In this document: piece by piece, positions 1 to 8,967 of the stretch
How positions within the stretch are numbered: position 1 is the stretch's first letter
Layout of the letters: each line of letters starts with the position of its first letter
From: Alkalicoccus urumqiensis
Lineage (GTDB): Bacteria > Bacillota > Bacilli > Bacillales > Salisediminibacteriaceae
NCBI RefSeq assembly: GCF_002993335.1
Contig: NZ_PVNS01000015.1
Location: 1-64,000, forward strand
Reading direction: 5' to 3'
DNA: 64,000 bases
The notes under the pieces: model-generated
The model's database searches: none
What the model saw: only the letters and a program-made list of their open reading frames with translations
Told to the model about the DNA's origin: nothing
Position numbers and translations under genes: made by a program

Positions 1-129
1 CGTCATTCCGAAGGAATATTTTCCTCCGATAACGAGGGCAGAATACAAAATGATAGTTTAACAGAGAGACAGTTGTATTGGTTTTTCTATATTGATTTTC
101 CATAATGCCACTGTATCATTTTAATGTTT

Positions 130-357
130 TTACTGCAACATTTCCCCCGAGAAAAACGAACGATTCATCCTACGATTTAAACCGTAGGCTTTCTCGTTCG
201 GAAGTCTGTAAAAATAATCGTTGTCTTCCAAAACGATACGAAGATTCACTATTGCCTCTAAAGAATACAGCTGCATTGCATCATATTTACCAATTTGATT
301 AATGGAGATACTCATTTTATGGCCTGGAATGGGGTTCCAAAAAGTCAGCATAATCAT
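130..357 (-). CDS. Possible small hypothetical protein
   Basis: Open frame of 75 codons starting at an ATG at 355-357, preceded by a GAGAGGG ribosome-binding-like sequence. The frame continues upstream to a GTG at 423, but that start has no Shine-Dalgarno sequence. The protein has no signal peptide, membrane segment or motif that I recognise. It lies in AT-rich, poorly organised DNA close to a dead transposase, so it may be a decayed fragment rather than a working gene. Confidence 0.25.
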   Translation of the reverse strand: MIMLTFWNPIPGHKMSISINQIGKYDAMQLYSLEAIVNLRIVLEDNDYFYRLPNEKAYGLNRRMNRSFFSGEMLQ

Positions 358-516
358 GCATCCCTCTCTTTTAAGAATAAGCCGTACCGCATGTTCTCTC
401 TTCATCTGGCTGCAAACAAACACCTGGTCTTTTAGATGACAGTTATCTGTAAAAGGACATGATGAACATATGTGGTGTTAAAATGTAGTGAATTGGAAAT
501 CAAAGGGGGACATGGC

Positions 517-954
517 ATGAGTTCATTTTTGAAATTAAATACATATGCTCTCATAGCTGCTATTGCAATGTTTCTAATGACAGAAATAATGCTAAACATC
601 TATAGAATAAGCAATGTATTGAACATCTCGATAACCAATGGATCCGTATTAAGCCTGCTGGTTACATTCCTTATCGTTATTATATTCACGTTTGTTTTCT
701 ATCGGCTTATAGATCCTTTCAATTTCCTGTTTTTCACGACAACCTTAGTGTGGCTGCCCTATTATTTATTGTTTATCTATCTATTCTCCATACTCTTTCC
801 CATAGAGAATCGTGGAGAAATCCCGCCGCCAATTACGGGATTGATCATTATGGCAAAATTAATTGGTTATCCCTTTTATTTGGGATTGATATTTCAATTC
901 AAACGAAGGAAAATCTCAGGTGCTAAAACAGCAAATAAGCCTATTCAGCAATGA
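517..954 (+). CDS. Small polytopic membrane protein, unknown function
   Basis: Encodes 145 residues with about four hydrophobic segments (roughly residues 10-30, 43-62, 70-95 and 105-125) and a basic, lysine/arginine-rich C-terminal tail. The start at 517 is chosen because AAAGGGGG lies 7 nt upstream; the longer frame from 472 has no ribosome-binding site. No family is recognised. It stands alone, and base composition here is much more AT-rich than in the metabolic clusters further right, which fits a recently acquired or fast-evolving gene. Confidence 0.6.
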   Translation: MSSFLKLNTYALIAAIAMFLMTEIMLNIYRISNVLNISITNGSVLSLLVTFLIVIIFTFVFYRLIDPFNFLFFTTTLVWLPYYLLFIYLFSILFPIENRGEIPPPITGLIIMAKLIGYPFYLGLIFQFKRRKISGAKTANKPIQQ

Positions 955-1005
955 GAATCATGCACCTAAAGATCCGCAGCACTTTTCGGACCCAGGATCC
1001 GTTTC

Positions 1006-1040
1006 CACGGCCCCGCTTCCTCCAGGAAGACGGGGTCGTG
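1006..1040. other. GC-rich hairpin downstream of the membrane protein
   Basis: CACGGCCCCG pairs with CGGGGTCGTG (one G-U wobble), and an inner TTCCT/AGGAA stem extends it. No T-run follows on either strand, so it is either a weak intrinsic terminator for the gene ending at 954 or another structured element. Confidence 0.35.
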
Positions 1041-1216
1041 ATGTGACGACAAAGCATTCATACAGCTTCCGAAACAGCGCTGTTCAATAACGATACCCTT
1101 CTTTATGGTTATCCGTACCTGAGAGATCCGCCCTTTTCGTTGGCTCTATTAAAGTTCAGTGTTGATATTTATAAAAAATAAGACTTCCAATTATACGGGA
1201 TTATTGTCTTACCAAA

Positions 1217-1233
1217 CTAACGCCATTCGTTAG
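1217..1233 (-). terminator. Short inverted repeat downstream of the 61-aa gene
   Basis: CTAACG and CGTTAG are separated by 5 nt. On the minus strand the hairpin is followed by TTTGG, so it could terminate the small gene at 1260-1445. The stem is short and the U-tract weak. Confidence 0.35.
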
Positions 1234-1259
1234 TAGTGAGGAATTTTTTAGTGAAATAG

Positions 1260-1445
1260 TTATTCATCACTGTTCTTCTTCCACTTATAGGGCTTCTTTG
1301 ACCAATTATAAAGTAGAAACATCAAGAAAATTATGAAAAATATCCCTATATTATCAATCCACAGGACCTCTCTTTTAGCAATTAACTGCCAAATAATTGA
1401 CGCTGCAAAAAATATTAATGGAAATCTAATGCTCTCTTTAAACAA
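1260..1445 (-). CDS. Small two-TM membrane protein, unknown function
   Basis: 61 codons with a TTG start at 1443-1445 and a strong AAGGGAGG ribosome-binding site 7 nt upstream, which supports a real gene despite the short length. The product has two hydrophobic segments (about residues 8-23 and 31-47) and a lysine-rich cytoplasmic tail. No family is recognised. Confidence 0.55.
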   Translation of the reverse strand: MFKESIRFPLIFFAASIIWQLIAKREVLWIDNIGIFFIIFLMFLLYNWSKKPYKWKKNSDE

Positions 1446-1538
1446 ATTGTCCTCCCTTCATTCTTCTTCTCGCGTTAAACTGCTGATTGGTCGAAACGAT
1501 ACTATGTCTCGTCGAGAATTTGGATAATCTCAACCTAA

Positions 1539-2016
1539 TTATACCTTTCTACATTGGAATATCGGTGGTTCTATTTGTTTCATGGATGTTAACAACTTGT
1601 GTCTCCAATAGAGCAAGGTGACATAGCTGATACTGCCAATCAATTCTGCAGATTTACGCAGAGAATACCCTTCAACCATGCACCCAATGAACTCAATCCA
1701 TTGATGAAGACGTCGAGTTCTGTAAAGAGCAGTGTTTGTGAGGTCGGTGAACGTTTGCCTTGCAGCGATAGCGCGGTTTCTTCACTTCATCACCGTCTAC
1801 AATAGTTGTATACTTTCCGAATCGCACGACATGTTCCGCTTCGCAATCGGGGCACTGATAACCATTCTTGTTCTTTCGCTCTGAGATTTCTTCCAACATT
1901 GTTCCGATCGAGAACGAAGCAGTCAGAGCATCAATTAAAAATTACCGTAATCGGTGTTTCTCTGCTGCATTCAAGCTTTGAATAGCTTTAAGAATCTCCG
2001 TTGCTCTCACGCTCAT
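1539..2016 (-). pseudogene. Dead IS1595-family (ISXO2-like) transposase remnant
   Basis: Reading leftwards from an ATG at 2014-2016 (AAAGGGTG upstream), the conceptual protein begins MSVRATEILKAI and continues through a zinc-ribbon (CPDC near residue 53) to the helix region with SLRKSAELIG and TLLYWRHKLL, as in IS1595 transposases. It is broken three times. An in-frame TAA sits about 25 codons in. A frameshift/deletion at the second zinc-ribbon cysteine pair (near 1755) changes frame. The catalytic DDE/N half is missing, because similarity ends near 1570 and a stop follows at 1539-1541. No terminal inverted repeats were identified. Lesions were read directly; family assignment is from remembered sequence features. 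Confidence 0.85.
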
Positions 2017-2268
2017 CACCCTTTTCTGTTATGATATTTCAATTACAGAACGCATGTTCCTATAATCAATATATCAACAGTGACGTTTAACAGAGTCTTT
2101 TCGTTAATAGGTTTTATTAGGAGCCCCCCTACTCGGAAAGCAGCTGCTGGGCAACATTCCATATTCTCCCATTCTAGAGCAGAAAAGCCCGTCCAGCAAT
2201 GGGAAATACGTATATGGAGTTCCAGGAGCGGCTTCTACCACCTGGAGCATCCACGGACATGAAAAAAG

Positions 2269-2442
2269 CGGACCAGAACGAGTGCCTATCGGACCAGGAT
2301 CCGGCTCTGCCGCAACAAAAATGCTCCTCCGCGGACCAGCATTGGCTGCTTTCGGACCAACCGCCTCATATCGGATCATGAGGACGGGATATCGGACCAC
2401 CTTCTGCACCTTACCGGACCACGATCGGCTTCCATCGGACCA
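2269..2442 (+). repeat. Nine-box periodic element, CGGACCA family, copy A1
   Basis: Nine boxes of CGGACCA type start at 2269, 2290, 2311, 2332, 2353, 2372, 2393, 2415 and 2436, giving steps of 21,21,21,21,19,21,22,21 nt. Box 3 is degenerate (CGCAACA) and box 6 is CGGATCA. Spacers differ from unit to unit. The unit at 2332 begins CGGACCAGCATTGGCTGC, an 18-mer also found at 15411 in copy A2. It lies between the IS1595 remnant and the sbcC terminator. It is not coding: the 19- and 22-nt steps break every frame. Confidence 0.9.
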
Positions 2443-2478
2443 ACCTCCCTTCTCTCCCCCCTCCACCCAAAACATAGA

Positions 2479-2523
2479 CGAGCAGCCCCGCCTCCTCCTG
2501 GGAGACGGGGCTGCTCGTTTTTA
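2479..2523. terminator. Strong bidirectional terminator at the sbcC 3' end
   Basis: CGAGCAGCCCCG (2479-2490) pairs perfectly with CGGGGCTGCTCG (2506-2517). TTTTTA follows on the plus strand; on the minus strand a looser T-rich stretch follows. It begins directly after the sbcC stop and probably ends sbcDC transcription. Confidence 0.8.
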
Positions 2524-2527
2524 GCCG

Positions 2528-5500
2528 TCAGGTGACGACGAAGCGGGTGCTGCTGTGGCCGTCGGGGGCTTTGGTGACGTTCAGGACGGCCGGGAAGACG
2601 GTTTTCATCTCCTGGACGTGGGAGATGACGCCGATGAGCCGGCCGGATTTCTGCAGGTCGATCAAGGTGTCCATCACTTTGTGAAGCGACTCTTCGTCGA
2701 GAGAGCCGAAGCCTTCGTCGATGAACATCGTGTCGATCTGGATGCCGCCCTGGTAGCTCTGAATCACATCCGACATGCCGAGCGCCATGCTGAGCGAGGC
2801 GTTGAACTTCTCGCCGCCGGACAGCGTTTTGACGTCCCGGTTCTGGCCGGTGTAGGCGTCGTACACGTCGAGGCTCAGGCCGCTCTGTTTCCCGCGGCTT
2901 TCCTGCCGGTCGCTCCGCACGAGCTGAAACTGCCCGGCGGTCATCCGGTGGAGACGTTCGTTTGCGGCGGCGATGATGTTTTCGAGGAACTCAATCTGCA
3001 CGTAGCGCTCGAATGAAATCTTTTTGCTGTTCTGGCCGCGTACGGTATCGTAGACGTCTTCAATGACGGCGGCCTGCTTTTCTTTCGCTTCGATTTCGCC
3101 GGCAGTCGCCGCGAGCTTTTCACGCGCGTTTTCCAGCAGCGTGACGAGCGCTTCGTCGTTTGTCCAGCGCGCTTTCGCTTCGGCGGCTTCTTCTTTCAAT
3201 GCTTCAAGCTTCGCTTGGAACGCGTCCAGATCGTGCGGTTCTTTGTCTGCAAGCGTCCGTCGCAGCTCGGCGGTCTGCTGCTGGACGGCGGCGGTCCGGG
3301 AGGCGTGCGTGTCGATTTCCTGCTTCCGCCGCTCCTGCTCCGCTTCAGACAGGAGCGCCCCGCTGTAGGCGGCGTCGCTTTCAAACCCGGCGCTCCGGCG
3401 CGCGTTCTCAAACTGCTCCTCCGCCTGCTTCCGCCGGCCTTCCGCTTCGTCCCGCTGCGCTGCCGCGGCTTTGGAAGAGGCAGCGGCGCCGGCTTCGTTC
3501 TGTGCCGCCTCACTCTGCTCCTTCTGCGCTGCCTGCCAGCGGCGCTCCAGCTCCTGCTTCGTCTGTTTCCACGTGTCGATCTCCGCCTGAAGCGCCGTTT
3601 CGGTCCGGAGCGCTTCCGGCAGACGGCTGATTTTCGCCTCGTACTCCGAGCGGCCCGACGCATAGTCAATCTCCAGCTGCTGAAGCGTCTTTGCTGCCTC
3701 CTCTGCTTTCGTCTGCAGGCCGGCGAGCGTCTGCTCCTTCTCCTCGCGCCGCTCCCGCATCTGCGTCAGTTCCCCGGCGCGCTGCTCAAGCCGCTGCACG
3801 TCCTTCTGCAGCGCCGTCGCTTCCTCCAGCAGCACATCGAACTGCTGCCGGGCTTCGGCATACGAATCAAACGAAAACGACGGCAGTTCCTCCGCGGCTT
3901 CGTCTCTCTCCCGGCGGACCGAAGCAAGCTCCGCCTCCACCTGAAGTGCCTCCTGCTGCACCGACTGCAGCTTCTGCCGCGCTTCGTCGTACGCTTCCTC
4001 CGACGGCACATCGTCCCCGGCTGCCGCTTTCTCCGGATGCTCGGTGCTGCCGCACACCGGACACGCTTCCCCGTCGTGCAGATGGCCGGCGAGCACCGCC
4101 GCGCGCCCCTGCACCCAGGCTCTTTCCACCCTCTGGAAAACGGCCTTCTCCTGGTCCGCCGCAGCCCGTTTCTCCGCTGCCTGTTTTTCGAGCGTCCCGG
4201 CAGCTTCGGCCTTGTTCATGTATTTCCGGAATAGTGTGCCTGTCTCTTTTTTCTCCTGGAGCGTGCGCTGCTTTCCAGCGAGCTGGCTTGTTTCGGTTTC
4301 GGTAGTGCGGATGTCGGCGCGGAGCTGATCCAGTTCCTTTTGGACCGACTGCATCTGTTCCTTCCGGGCCGTCTGCTCTTCGGTCTGCCGGCGGATGGCT
4401 CCGGCCTGCTCGTTCAGCTTCTGCTTCGCTTCATCGGCCGCGGCAACGACCGGCAGCAGTTCCTCATACTGGTGGAGCTTCTGCGCGGCTGTCTCCCGCT
4501 CTTCCTGGCGGCCGGCCTCCTCCTCGTACACGGCCTCCGCTGTTTTCCGGCGGGCTTCGGCTGCTTCGCTCGTTTTCCGTGCACGCTGCTCGGCTTCCTG
4601 CTTCGCTTTTTCGTCTTCGCGCGCGGACCGGCGCTGTTCGTCGTAGACGCGGATCGAGGCGGCCTTCTCTGCTTCCTGCAGCTCTTTTTTCTTCGCCTCG
4701 ACCGCAGGCGCTTCGGCTTGCAGCTTCTCCGCTTCGGCTTCTTTTTCCTTCAGGGAATCAAACTGCGCGTTGATCTGCTTGGCGTCGTGATAGGCGTGCA
4801 GCGCGCGGTCGTATTCCTTTTCCTTCTCCGCAGCCTTGCCGCGGGCTTCCGCCGCGCGCGTTTCATAGTGGGCCGCTTCCGCTCCCAGCGCCTCACTCAC
4901 CTGGGAGGAGAGGCGGTTCTCCTGCTGCAGCACGCGGTGAAGCGGGCTGTCCTCCCGCTCCGGCACGGCTTCCTGCAGGTGGCTGTACTGCTGCTTGAGG
5001 CGGTCCTGCACGGTAGTCAGCTCCTGTTTAACAGCGGTGCGCCGTTCATTCATTTTCGCGCTGAACCACTGGTACGGCTCCGTCTGGAACAGCCGGCGCA
5101 GAATGCCTTCCTTGTTCTCCGTGTCGGACGTTAACAGCTTGCGGAATTCCCCCTGCGGCAGCATGACGATCTGCTTGAACTGATCTTCGGTGAGGCCGAT
5201 CAGGCGGCGGACTTTTTCGTTGATCTCGCTCACCATCTGCCGGTCCACGCACGGCACTTCCCCGTCATCGGTGCACTCGAAAAACTCGTACTTCTCTCCG
5301 GTCGCACTTTTGTTTCCCTGCTTTACGTGCGGCATCTGCCGCAGCAGCCGGTAGCGCAGGCCGCGCAGTTCAAAGGTGAACTCCACCGACGTATGCAGCT
5401 CATCGGGCGCAAACTGGCTCCGCATCATCCGCGGCTCGCCGCGGTCCTCGCCGCTTGCGCTGCCGAAGAGCGCAAAGCAGATGCCGTCAAACAGCGTCGT

Positions 5501-5623
5501 TTTGCCGGCGCCGGTTTTGCCGGAAATAATAAACAGCCGGTGGCCGTTCAGCTCGTCAAAGGAGATGACTTCCTGCTCCTTGTACGGGCCGAACGCAGTC
5601 ATCGTTAATTGGATCGGTTTCAT
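2528..5623 (-). CDS. sbcC: SbcC, ATPase subunit of the SbcCD DNA exonuclease
   Basis: 1031-residue SMC/Rad50-like ATPase. With SbcD it forms a complex that opens hairpins and blocked DNA ends during replication and repair. The Walker A motif GKTGAGKT is at residues 35-42. Long Ala/Glu/Gln/Lys-rich coiled coils flank a zinc hook (CPVCG) near residue 517. The ABC signature LSGGEKFNASL and Walker B motif with MFIDEGFGSLD are in the last 130 residues. Length matches Bacillus SbcC. Its ATG overlaps the sbcD stop by 4 nt (ATGA), so the two are translationally coupled, sbcD first. High GC gives long antisense open frames here, which are shadows. Confidence 0.97.
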   Translation of the reverse strand: MKPIQLTMTAFGPYKEQEVISFDELNGHRLFIISGKTGAGKTTLFDGICFALFGSASGEDRGEPRMMRSQFAPDELHTSVEFTFELRGLRYRLLRQMPHVKQGNKSATGEKYEFFECTDDGEVPCVDRQMVSEINEKVRRLIGLTEDQFKQIVMLPQGEFRKLLTSDTENKEGILRRLFQTEPYQWFSAKMNERRTAVKQELTTVQDRLKQQYSHLQEAVPEREDSPLHRVLQQENRLSSQVSEALGAEAAHYETRAAEARGKAAEKEKEYDRALHAYHDAKQINAQFDSLKEKEAEAEKLQAEAPAVEAKKKELQEAEKAASIRVYDEQRRSAREDEKAKQEAEQRARKTSEAAEARRKTAEAVYEEEAGRQEERETAAQKLHQYEELLPVVAAADEAKQKLNEQAGAIRRQTEEQTARKEQMQSVQKELDQLRADIRTTETETSQLAGKQRTLQEKKETGTLFRKYMNKAEAAGTLEKQAAEKRAAADQEKAVFQRVERAWVQGRAAVLAGHLHDGEACPVCGSTEHPEKAAAGDDVPSEEAYDEARQKLQSVQQEALQVEAELASVRRERDEAAEELPSFSFDSYAEARQQFDVLLEEATALQKDVQRLEQRAGELTQMRERREEKEQTLAGLQTKAEEAAKTLQQLEIDYASGRSEYEAKISRLPEALRTETALQAEIDTWKQTKQELERRWQAAQKEQSEAAQNEAGAAASSKAAAAQRDEAEGRRKQAEEQFENARRSAGFESDAAYSGALLSEAEQERRKQEIDTHASRTAAVQQQTAELRRTLADKEPHDLDAFQAKLEALKEEAAEAKARWTNDEALVTLLENAREKLAATAGEIEAKEKQAAVIEDVYDTVRGQNSKKISFERYVQIEFLENIIAAANERLHRMTAGQFQLVRSDRQESRGKQSGLSLDVYDAYTGQNRDVKTLSGGEKFNASLSMALGMSDVIQSYQGGIQIDTMFIDEGFGSLDEESLHKVMDTLIDLQKSGRLIGVISHVQEMKTVFPAVLNVTKAPDGHSSTRFVVT

Positions 5624-6777
5624 CGCTGGCGTCCCTCCTTTTCCACTTCGTCGAGCACATCCCGGAAAACGGCCTCGGCTTCCTGCGGGAGCGCGGTGCC
5701 GTTAACTTCCTCATAGAACGCCTGGAACAGCGACAGCTGGTCCATGCTGCGCCGTTCGCGCGGCTGTTCGGCGGCGCCGCCGCTGTTTACGGAAACCGGC
5801 AGGCTCCGCTGCACGTGCATGGCGTTCGGGAAGACGGAGCGGATTTTTTCCATCGGTGTCAGTACCGGCGCTTCGTCCTCGAGCTGAACGAACACGTAGT
5901 CGTCACTCGGCGGCGTAGCTAAAATGTCGTCCATTTTTCCTTTCAGCACACGCAGGTCCCGCTTCGGGGTGAGGAGGCGCTTTTCCACCTCGGCGTTTCC
6001 GTCCGCATCCAGCTCCACGACGTAGAAGCCTTTCTGATGTGCCTGCTCGGATGCCGAGTACTTCAGCGGGGATCCGGCATAGCGGATGGTTGGTTTCCCG
6101 GTGTGGTGGGCCTGATGGAGATGGCCGAGGGCGGTGTAGTGAAAGCCGCTGAAGTGTTCGGCGGATACGTGCTCGGCGCCGCCGATGGTGAGCGGGCGCT
6201 CGGAGTCGCTCGTGTTGTCTTCGGCTTCGCCGTGCGGGGTGACGAAAAGGTGGCCGACGAGAATGTGCCGGGCGCCGGGGTCCATCGTCTCGCGGATGCG
6301 GCCGGTCATCGTGCGGGCGGCGTCGTTATGGGTGCGCACGGTGTCGTCACCGGTGATGTGGCGCACCTGGCTCGGGTCGGCGTAGGGAAGCGCGTGGATG
6401 TGGACGCTTCCGTGTTCGTCCTCCAGCTTGACGGGCTCGGGGTGAGCGCTGATTTCGCCGGTGACGTGGTAGCCCTGGGAGCGCATCATGCCGCTTGCAA
6501 AGTGCAGCCGGCTCGGGCTGTCGTGGTTGCCGGCGATGGCGATGACGGGAGTATGTAAGTCGATGACGATTTTTTCGAGCACGTCATCGAGGAGCGTGAC
6601 GGCTTCGGTCGGCGGTACGGCGCGGTCGTAGAGGTCGCCGGCGATGATGACGGCATCGGGCGTTTCGTCTTCGACGGCCTGGACGAACTGTTCGAGAATA
6701 TGGCGCTGGTCTTCGGTCATGTGGACGCCCTGGACGAGCTTGCCGAGGTGCCAGTCTGCGGTGTGGAAAAACTTCAT
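5620..6777 (-). CDS. sbcD: SbcD, nuclease subunit of the SbcCD exonuclease
   Basis: 385-residue Mre11-type metallophosphoesterase. Metal-binding signatures are in order: D8 and H10 in the N-terminal TADWHLGK, GDLYDR with D48, GNHD at 83-86, and the later GHLFV and LGHLHQ histidines. It is the double-strand exonuclease and single-strand endonuclease partner of SbcC. The start is followed upstream by an AAAGGATGA ribosome-binding site. It is the first gene of a two-gene operon with sbcC. Confidence 0.97.
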   Translation of the reverse strand: MKFFHTADWHLGKLVQGVHMTEDQRHILEQFVQAVEDETPDAVIIAGDLYDRAVPPTEAVTLLDDVLEKIVIDLHTPVIAIAGNHDSPSRLHFASGMMRSQGYHVTGEISAHPEPVKLEDEHGSVHIHALPYADPSQVRHITGDDTVRTHNDAARTMTGRIRETMDPGARHILVGHLFVTPHGEAEDNTSDSERPLTIGGAEHVSAEHFSGFHYTALGHLHQAHHTGKPTIRYAGSPLKYSASEQAHQKGFYVVELDADGNAEVEKRLLTPKRDLRVLKGKMDDILATPPSDDYVFVQLEDEAPVLTPMEKIRSVFPNAMHVQRSLPVSVNSGGAAEQPRERRSMDQLSLFQAFYEEVNGTALPQEAEAVFRDVLDEVEKEGRQR

Positions 6778-6880
6778 GGGTACGTGTCATCCTTTCCTGC
6801 GGATCCGTTTCTCTCTATTTTACTGGAGGAGCGGGCAGAAGGAAAATGGCGGATGTTCTGCGCTGGAAGGCCAGTGGAAA

Positions 6881-7051
6881 ACGTCCGTTTCCAACGGGGA
6901 AATGTATCACAACTCCCCGCTGAACGTTCGTACCTTCAGAAAAAGGTTCGTTACTGGAGGGGCGGCGTCCACTTCTCTAAAAAGGTATCGTTACGGCCTC
7001 CAAAACGTCCGCTTCTCCGCAAAAAGGTCCGCTGCTTCCAAAAAACGTCCG
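6881..7051 (+). repeat. Nine-box periodic element, NNGTYCG family, copy B
   Basis: Boxes resembling ACGTCCG (often preceded by AAAA) start at 6881, 6902, 6924, 6944, 6965, 6984, 7005, 7025 and 7045. Steps are 21,22,20,21,19,21,20,20 nt. The first four sum to 84, exactly four times 21, and the fifth is again 19. Boxes 2, 5 and 6 are degenerate. It sits between the sbcD start and the terminator of the sigma-54 activator gene. Same architecture as the CGGACCA elements, different box. Confidence 0.75.
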
Positions 7052-7077
7052 TTTCCCAAGCTGGCTGCATGCAGCAC

Positions 7078-7117
7078 AAAAAACCGCCGCGGCCCATGTT
7101 TCACAGGCCGTGGCGGC
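7078..7117 (-). terminator. Terminator overlapping the end of the sigma-54 activator gene
   Basis: CCGCCGCGGCC (7084-7094) pairs with GGCCGTGGCGG (7106-7116). On the minus strand a TTTTTT tract (7078-7083) follows. The upstream arm lies inside the coding sequence, so the last five codons and the stop of the regulator gene form part of the stem. Confidence 0.8.
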
Positions 7118-8465
7118 TGATTTTTTCGTACAGGCTGGAGCGGCTGATGCCGAGCGTGCCGGCTGCCGCCTGCTTGTCTTCTTTCGTTTCCCGGAGCGCG
7201 TCGGCGAGAATCTGTTTTTCGGCGTGGGCGAGGCGTTCTTTCAACGTGTCCCCTTCCGGCATGGAGACGCTGCTGTGGCCGAGCGTGACCGGGAGTGCTG
7301 CGGCCGGGATCGTCTCTTCAGCGGTCATATGAACGGCCGCTTCGATCACGTTTTCCAGCTCGCGCACGTTGCCCGGCCAGTCGTACGCAGCAAACTGCGT
7401 CTCCACCTCGTCTGTAAACCCGACGACCCGCTTGCCGGTGCGCTCGGCCGTTTTCCGGAGCAGGTAGTGTGCGAGAAGCAGAATGTCGCTCCGCCGTTTC
7501 CGGAGCGGCGGAATCGACAGCTGGACGACGTTGATCCGGTAGTACAGATCCTCCCGGAACGTTTTCTCAGCAATCATTTCCTCGAGCGAGCGGTTCGTCG
7601 CCGCAATGATGCGCACGTCCACCTTCTGCGGCTCCGTCGAACCGACCGCCTCCACCTCTCCTTCCTGCAGCGCCCGGAGAATTTTCACCTGCGCATGCGA
7701 CGGCATATCCCCGATTTCGTCCAAAAACAACGTTCCCCCATCGGCGAGCTGAAACTTGCCCGGCTTGCCGCCTTTTTTCGCGCCGGTAAACGCGCCGTCC
7801 TGATAGCCGAACAGCTCCGCTTCCAGGAGATGCTCCGGAATGGCGGCACAGTTCACTTTGACAAACGCGCCGGCACTCCGCTCGCTCAGCCGGTGAACAC
7901 TGTGCGCAAACAGCTCCTTGCCGGTCCCGCTCTCCCCGCGGATCAATACCGACACGTCGCTCGGTGCCACGCGCCGGATCTGGTCTTTGACCCGGTGCAT
8001 TTCCGGGGCGCTCGTAATAATGTCATGCAGCGCGTAGACCGCGCCGCTTTCTTTTCTGGGGCGGTTTTTGTACGTTTCCAGCTCCAGCAGCAGGTCCTTG
8101 ATGCGGGAGTTCATGACCTTCCATTCGTCGGTATCCCGGAAGAGAACCATGCCGAGTGCTCCGATAGTAACGTCGTTTTCCTTCAGGGGGATGCGGTGGG
8201 CGACCATGTAGTCGCCGCGGATCTGCTGGAGGTCGGCCATTTCTTCTTCGCCGGTGTCGACGACGATGTGCATGCGGGTGTTTTCGATGACGTCGGTGAC
8301 GTGGCGCCCGCGGACGTCGTCGAGCTGCACGCCGAGGAACCGGCAGTAGCTGTTGTTTAAGTAGGAGATGCAGCCTGCCCGGTCCACCATGACGATGCAG
8401 TGCTCCATCGTGCCGAACAATGTTTCCAACACTCGTTTCTGGTCTTTTTCGATGATCGACAGCAT
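7101..8465 (-). CDS. Sigma-54-dependent transcriptional activator with PAS sensor
   Basis: 454 residues. The N-terminal about 110 residues resemble a PAS domain (hydrophobic core with SYLNNSYCRFLG). Then comes an AAA+ domain with Walker A GESGTGKE, the sigma-54 contact loop GAFTGA, Walker B with LFLDEIGD and the WPGNVRELENVI segment. A Fis-type helix-turn-helix (AAGTLGISRSSLYEK) is at the C-terminus. It activates RpoN promoters in response to an unknown small molecule. Start 8465 is chosen for AAGGAGCGGG upstream; the longer frame to 8612 lacks a ribosome-binding site. I found no clear TGGCAC-N5-TTGC promoter beside it, so its target is unknown. Confidence 0.92.
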   Translation of the reverse strand: MLSIIEKDQKRVLETLFGTMEHCIVMVDRAGCISYLNNSYCRFLGVQLDDVRGRHVTDVIENTRMHIVVDTGEEEMADLQQIRGDYMVAHRIPLKENDVTIGALGMVLFRDTDEWKVMNSRIKDLLLELETYKNRPRKESGAVYALHDIITSAPEMHRVKDQIRRVAPSDVSVLIRGESGTGKELFAHSVHRLSERSAGAFVKVNCAAIPEHLLEAELFGYQDGAFTGAKKGGKPGKFQLADGGTLFLDEIGDMPSHAQVKILRALQEGEVEAVGSTEPQKVDVRIIAATNRSLEEMIAEKTFREDLYYRINVVQLSIPPLRKRRSDILLLAHYLLRKTAERTGKRVVGFTDEVETQFAAYDWPGNVRELENVIEAAVHMTAEETIPAAALPVTLGHSSVSMPEGDTLKERLAHAEKQILADALRETKEDKQAAAGTLGISRSSLYEKISRHGL

Positions 8466-8481
8466 CTGTACCCGCTCCTTG

Positions 8482-8495
8482 TGATAACGCTTTCT
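8482..8495. promoter_or_regulatory. Weak cre-like site upstream of the sigma-54 activator
   Basis: TGATAACGCTTTCT resembles the CcpA cre consensus TGWAANCGNTNNCA with two departures. It lies about 17 nt from the start codon, a plausible roadblock position. Low information content. Confidence 0.3.
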
Positions 8496-8619
8496 TCTCT
8501 TGTCGAGTGTAGCAGATCGGCTGCGGGCGGGAAAGTGGCTTTGGGCCGGGAAAGAAAACGCCGCTCCCCGGTGAATGCCGGAGAACGGCGCTGTCAGGGG
8601 TGAATGGTGCATTTCCCTA

Positions 8620-8967
8620 TCAGTAAAACGACACGACTTCTTCCACCACGGAGGTGCCTTGGGTCTGTTCGGCGTCGAGCCAGTTCCATGTTTCGTGCAG
8701 CCGGATTCGGCCGTCTTCGAGTGTTTCAGGAACGGAGCGGCACTCGCCGCCGCGGAGTTCGCCGCGCTGATTGATGTGGCTGTAGCGGAAGTGCAGCGTT
8801 CCGTCCTCCTGTACGAGGCCGATGAGGCGGCCGGCCTGAATCGAGCCGCCGCTGTATTCGGCAGTGAGAATCTGGCCCTCCTGCTTGTAGTAAAACGTCG
8901 TCTGGGCGGAGACTTCTCCGTTTGCGGTGTTTTCTGTGGATACGAATACTTTGCTGTCGTAGTTCAT
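8620..8967 (-). CDS. Conserved small protein of the 'n-acetylglutamate synthase' annotated family
   Basis: 115 residues starting [20 protein letters not shown]. The pattern of a beta-rich domain with GxICR/CRSVPE and LHExWxW is typical of short proteins often misnamed n-acetylglutamate synthase in databases; true function is unknown. Start 8967 is chosen because GGAGGGAACG lies upstream and because it overlaps the amine oxidase stop by ATGA, so the two are translationally coupled. No signal peptide or membrane segment. Confidence 0.75.
   Translation of the reverse strand: MNYDSKVFVSTENTANGEVSAQTTFYYKQEGQILTAEYSGGSIQAGRLIGLVQEDGTLHFRYSHINQRGELRGGECRSVPETLEDGRIRLHETWNWLDAEQTQGTSVVEEVVSFY

Noticed and set aside
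105-302. 65-codon plus-strand frame at the left end
   Set aside because: No ribosome-binding site, no motif, and overlaps a slightly better minus-strand frame.
2104-2475. Open frames with heptapeptide repeats such as ADQ/SDQ in the box arrays (also 15421-15825, 45128-45583)
   Set aside because: They arise because 21 nt is seven codons. The conserved 19-nt step breaks every frame in all copies, and no ribosome-binding sites precede them.
3215-4234. 339-codon plus-strand open frame opposite sbcC
   Set aside because: Antisense shadow of a GC-rich gene with clear SbcC motifs; Arg/Leu-rich product without any motif or ribosome-binding site.
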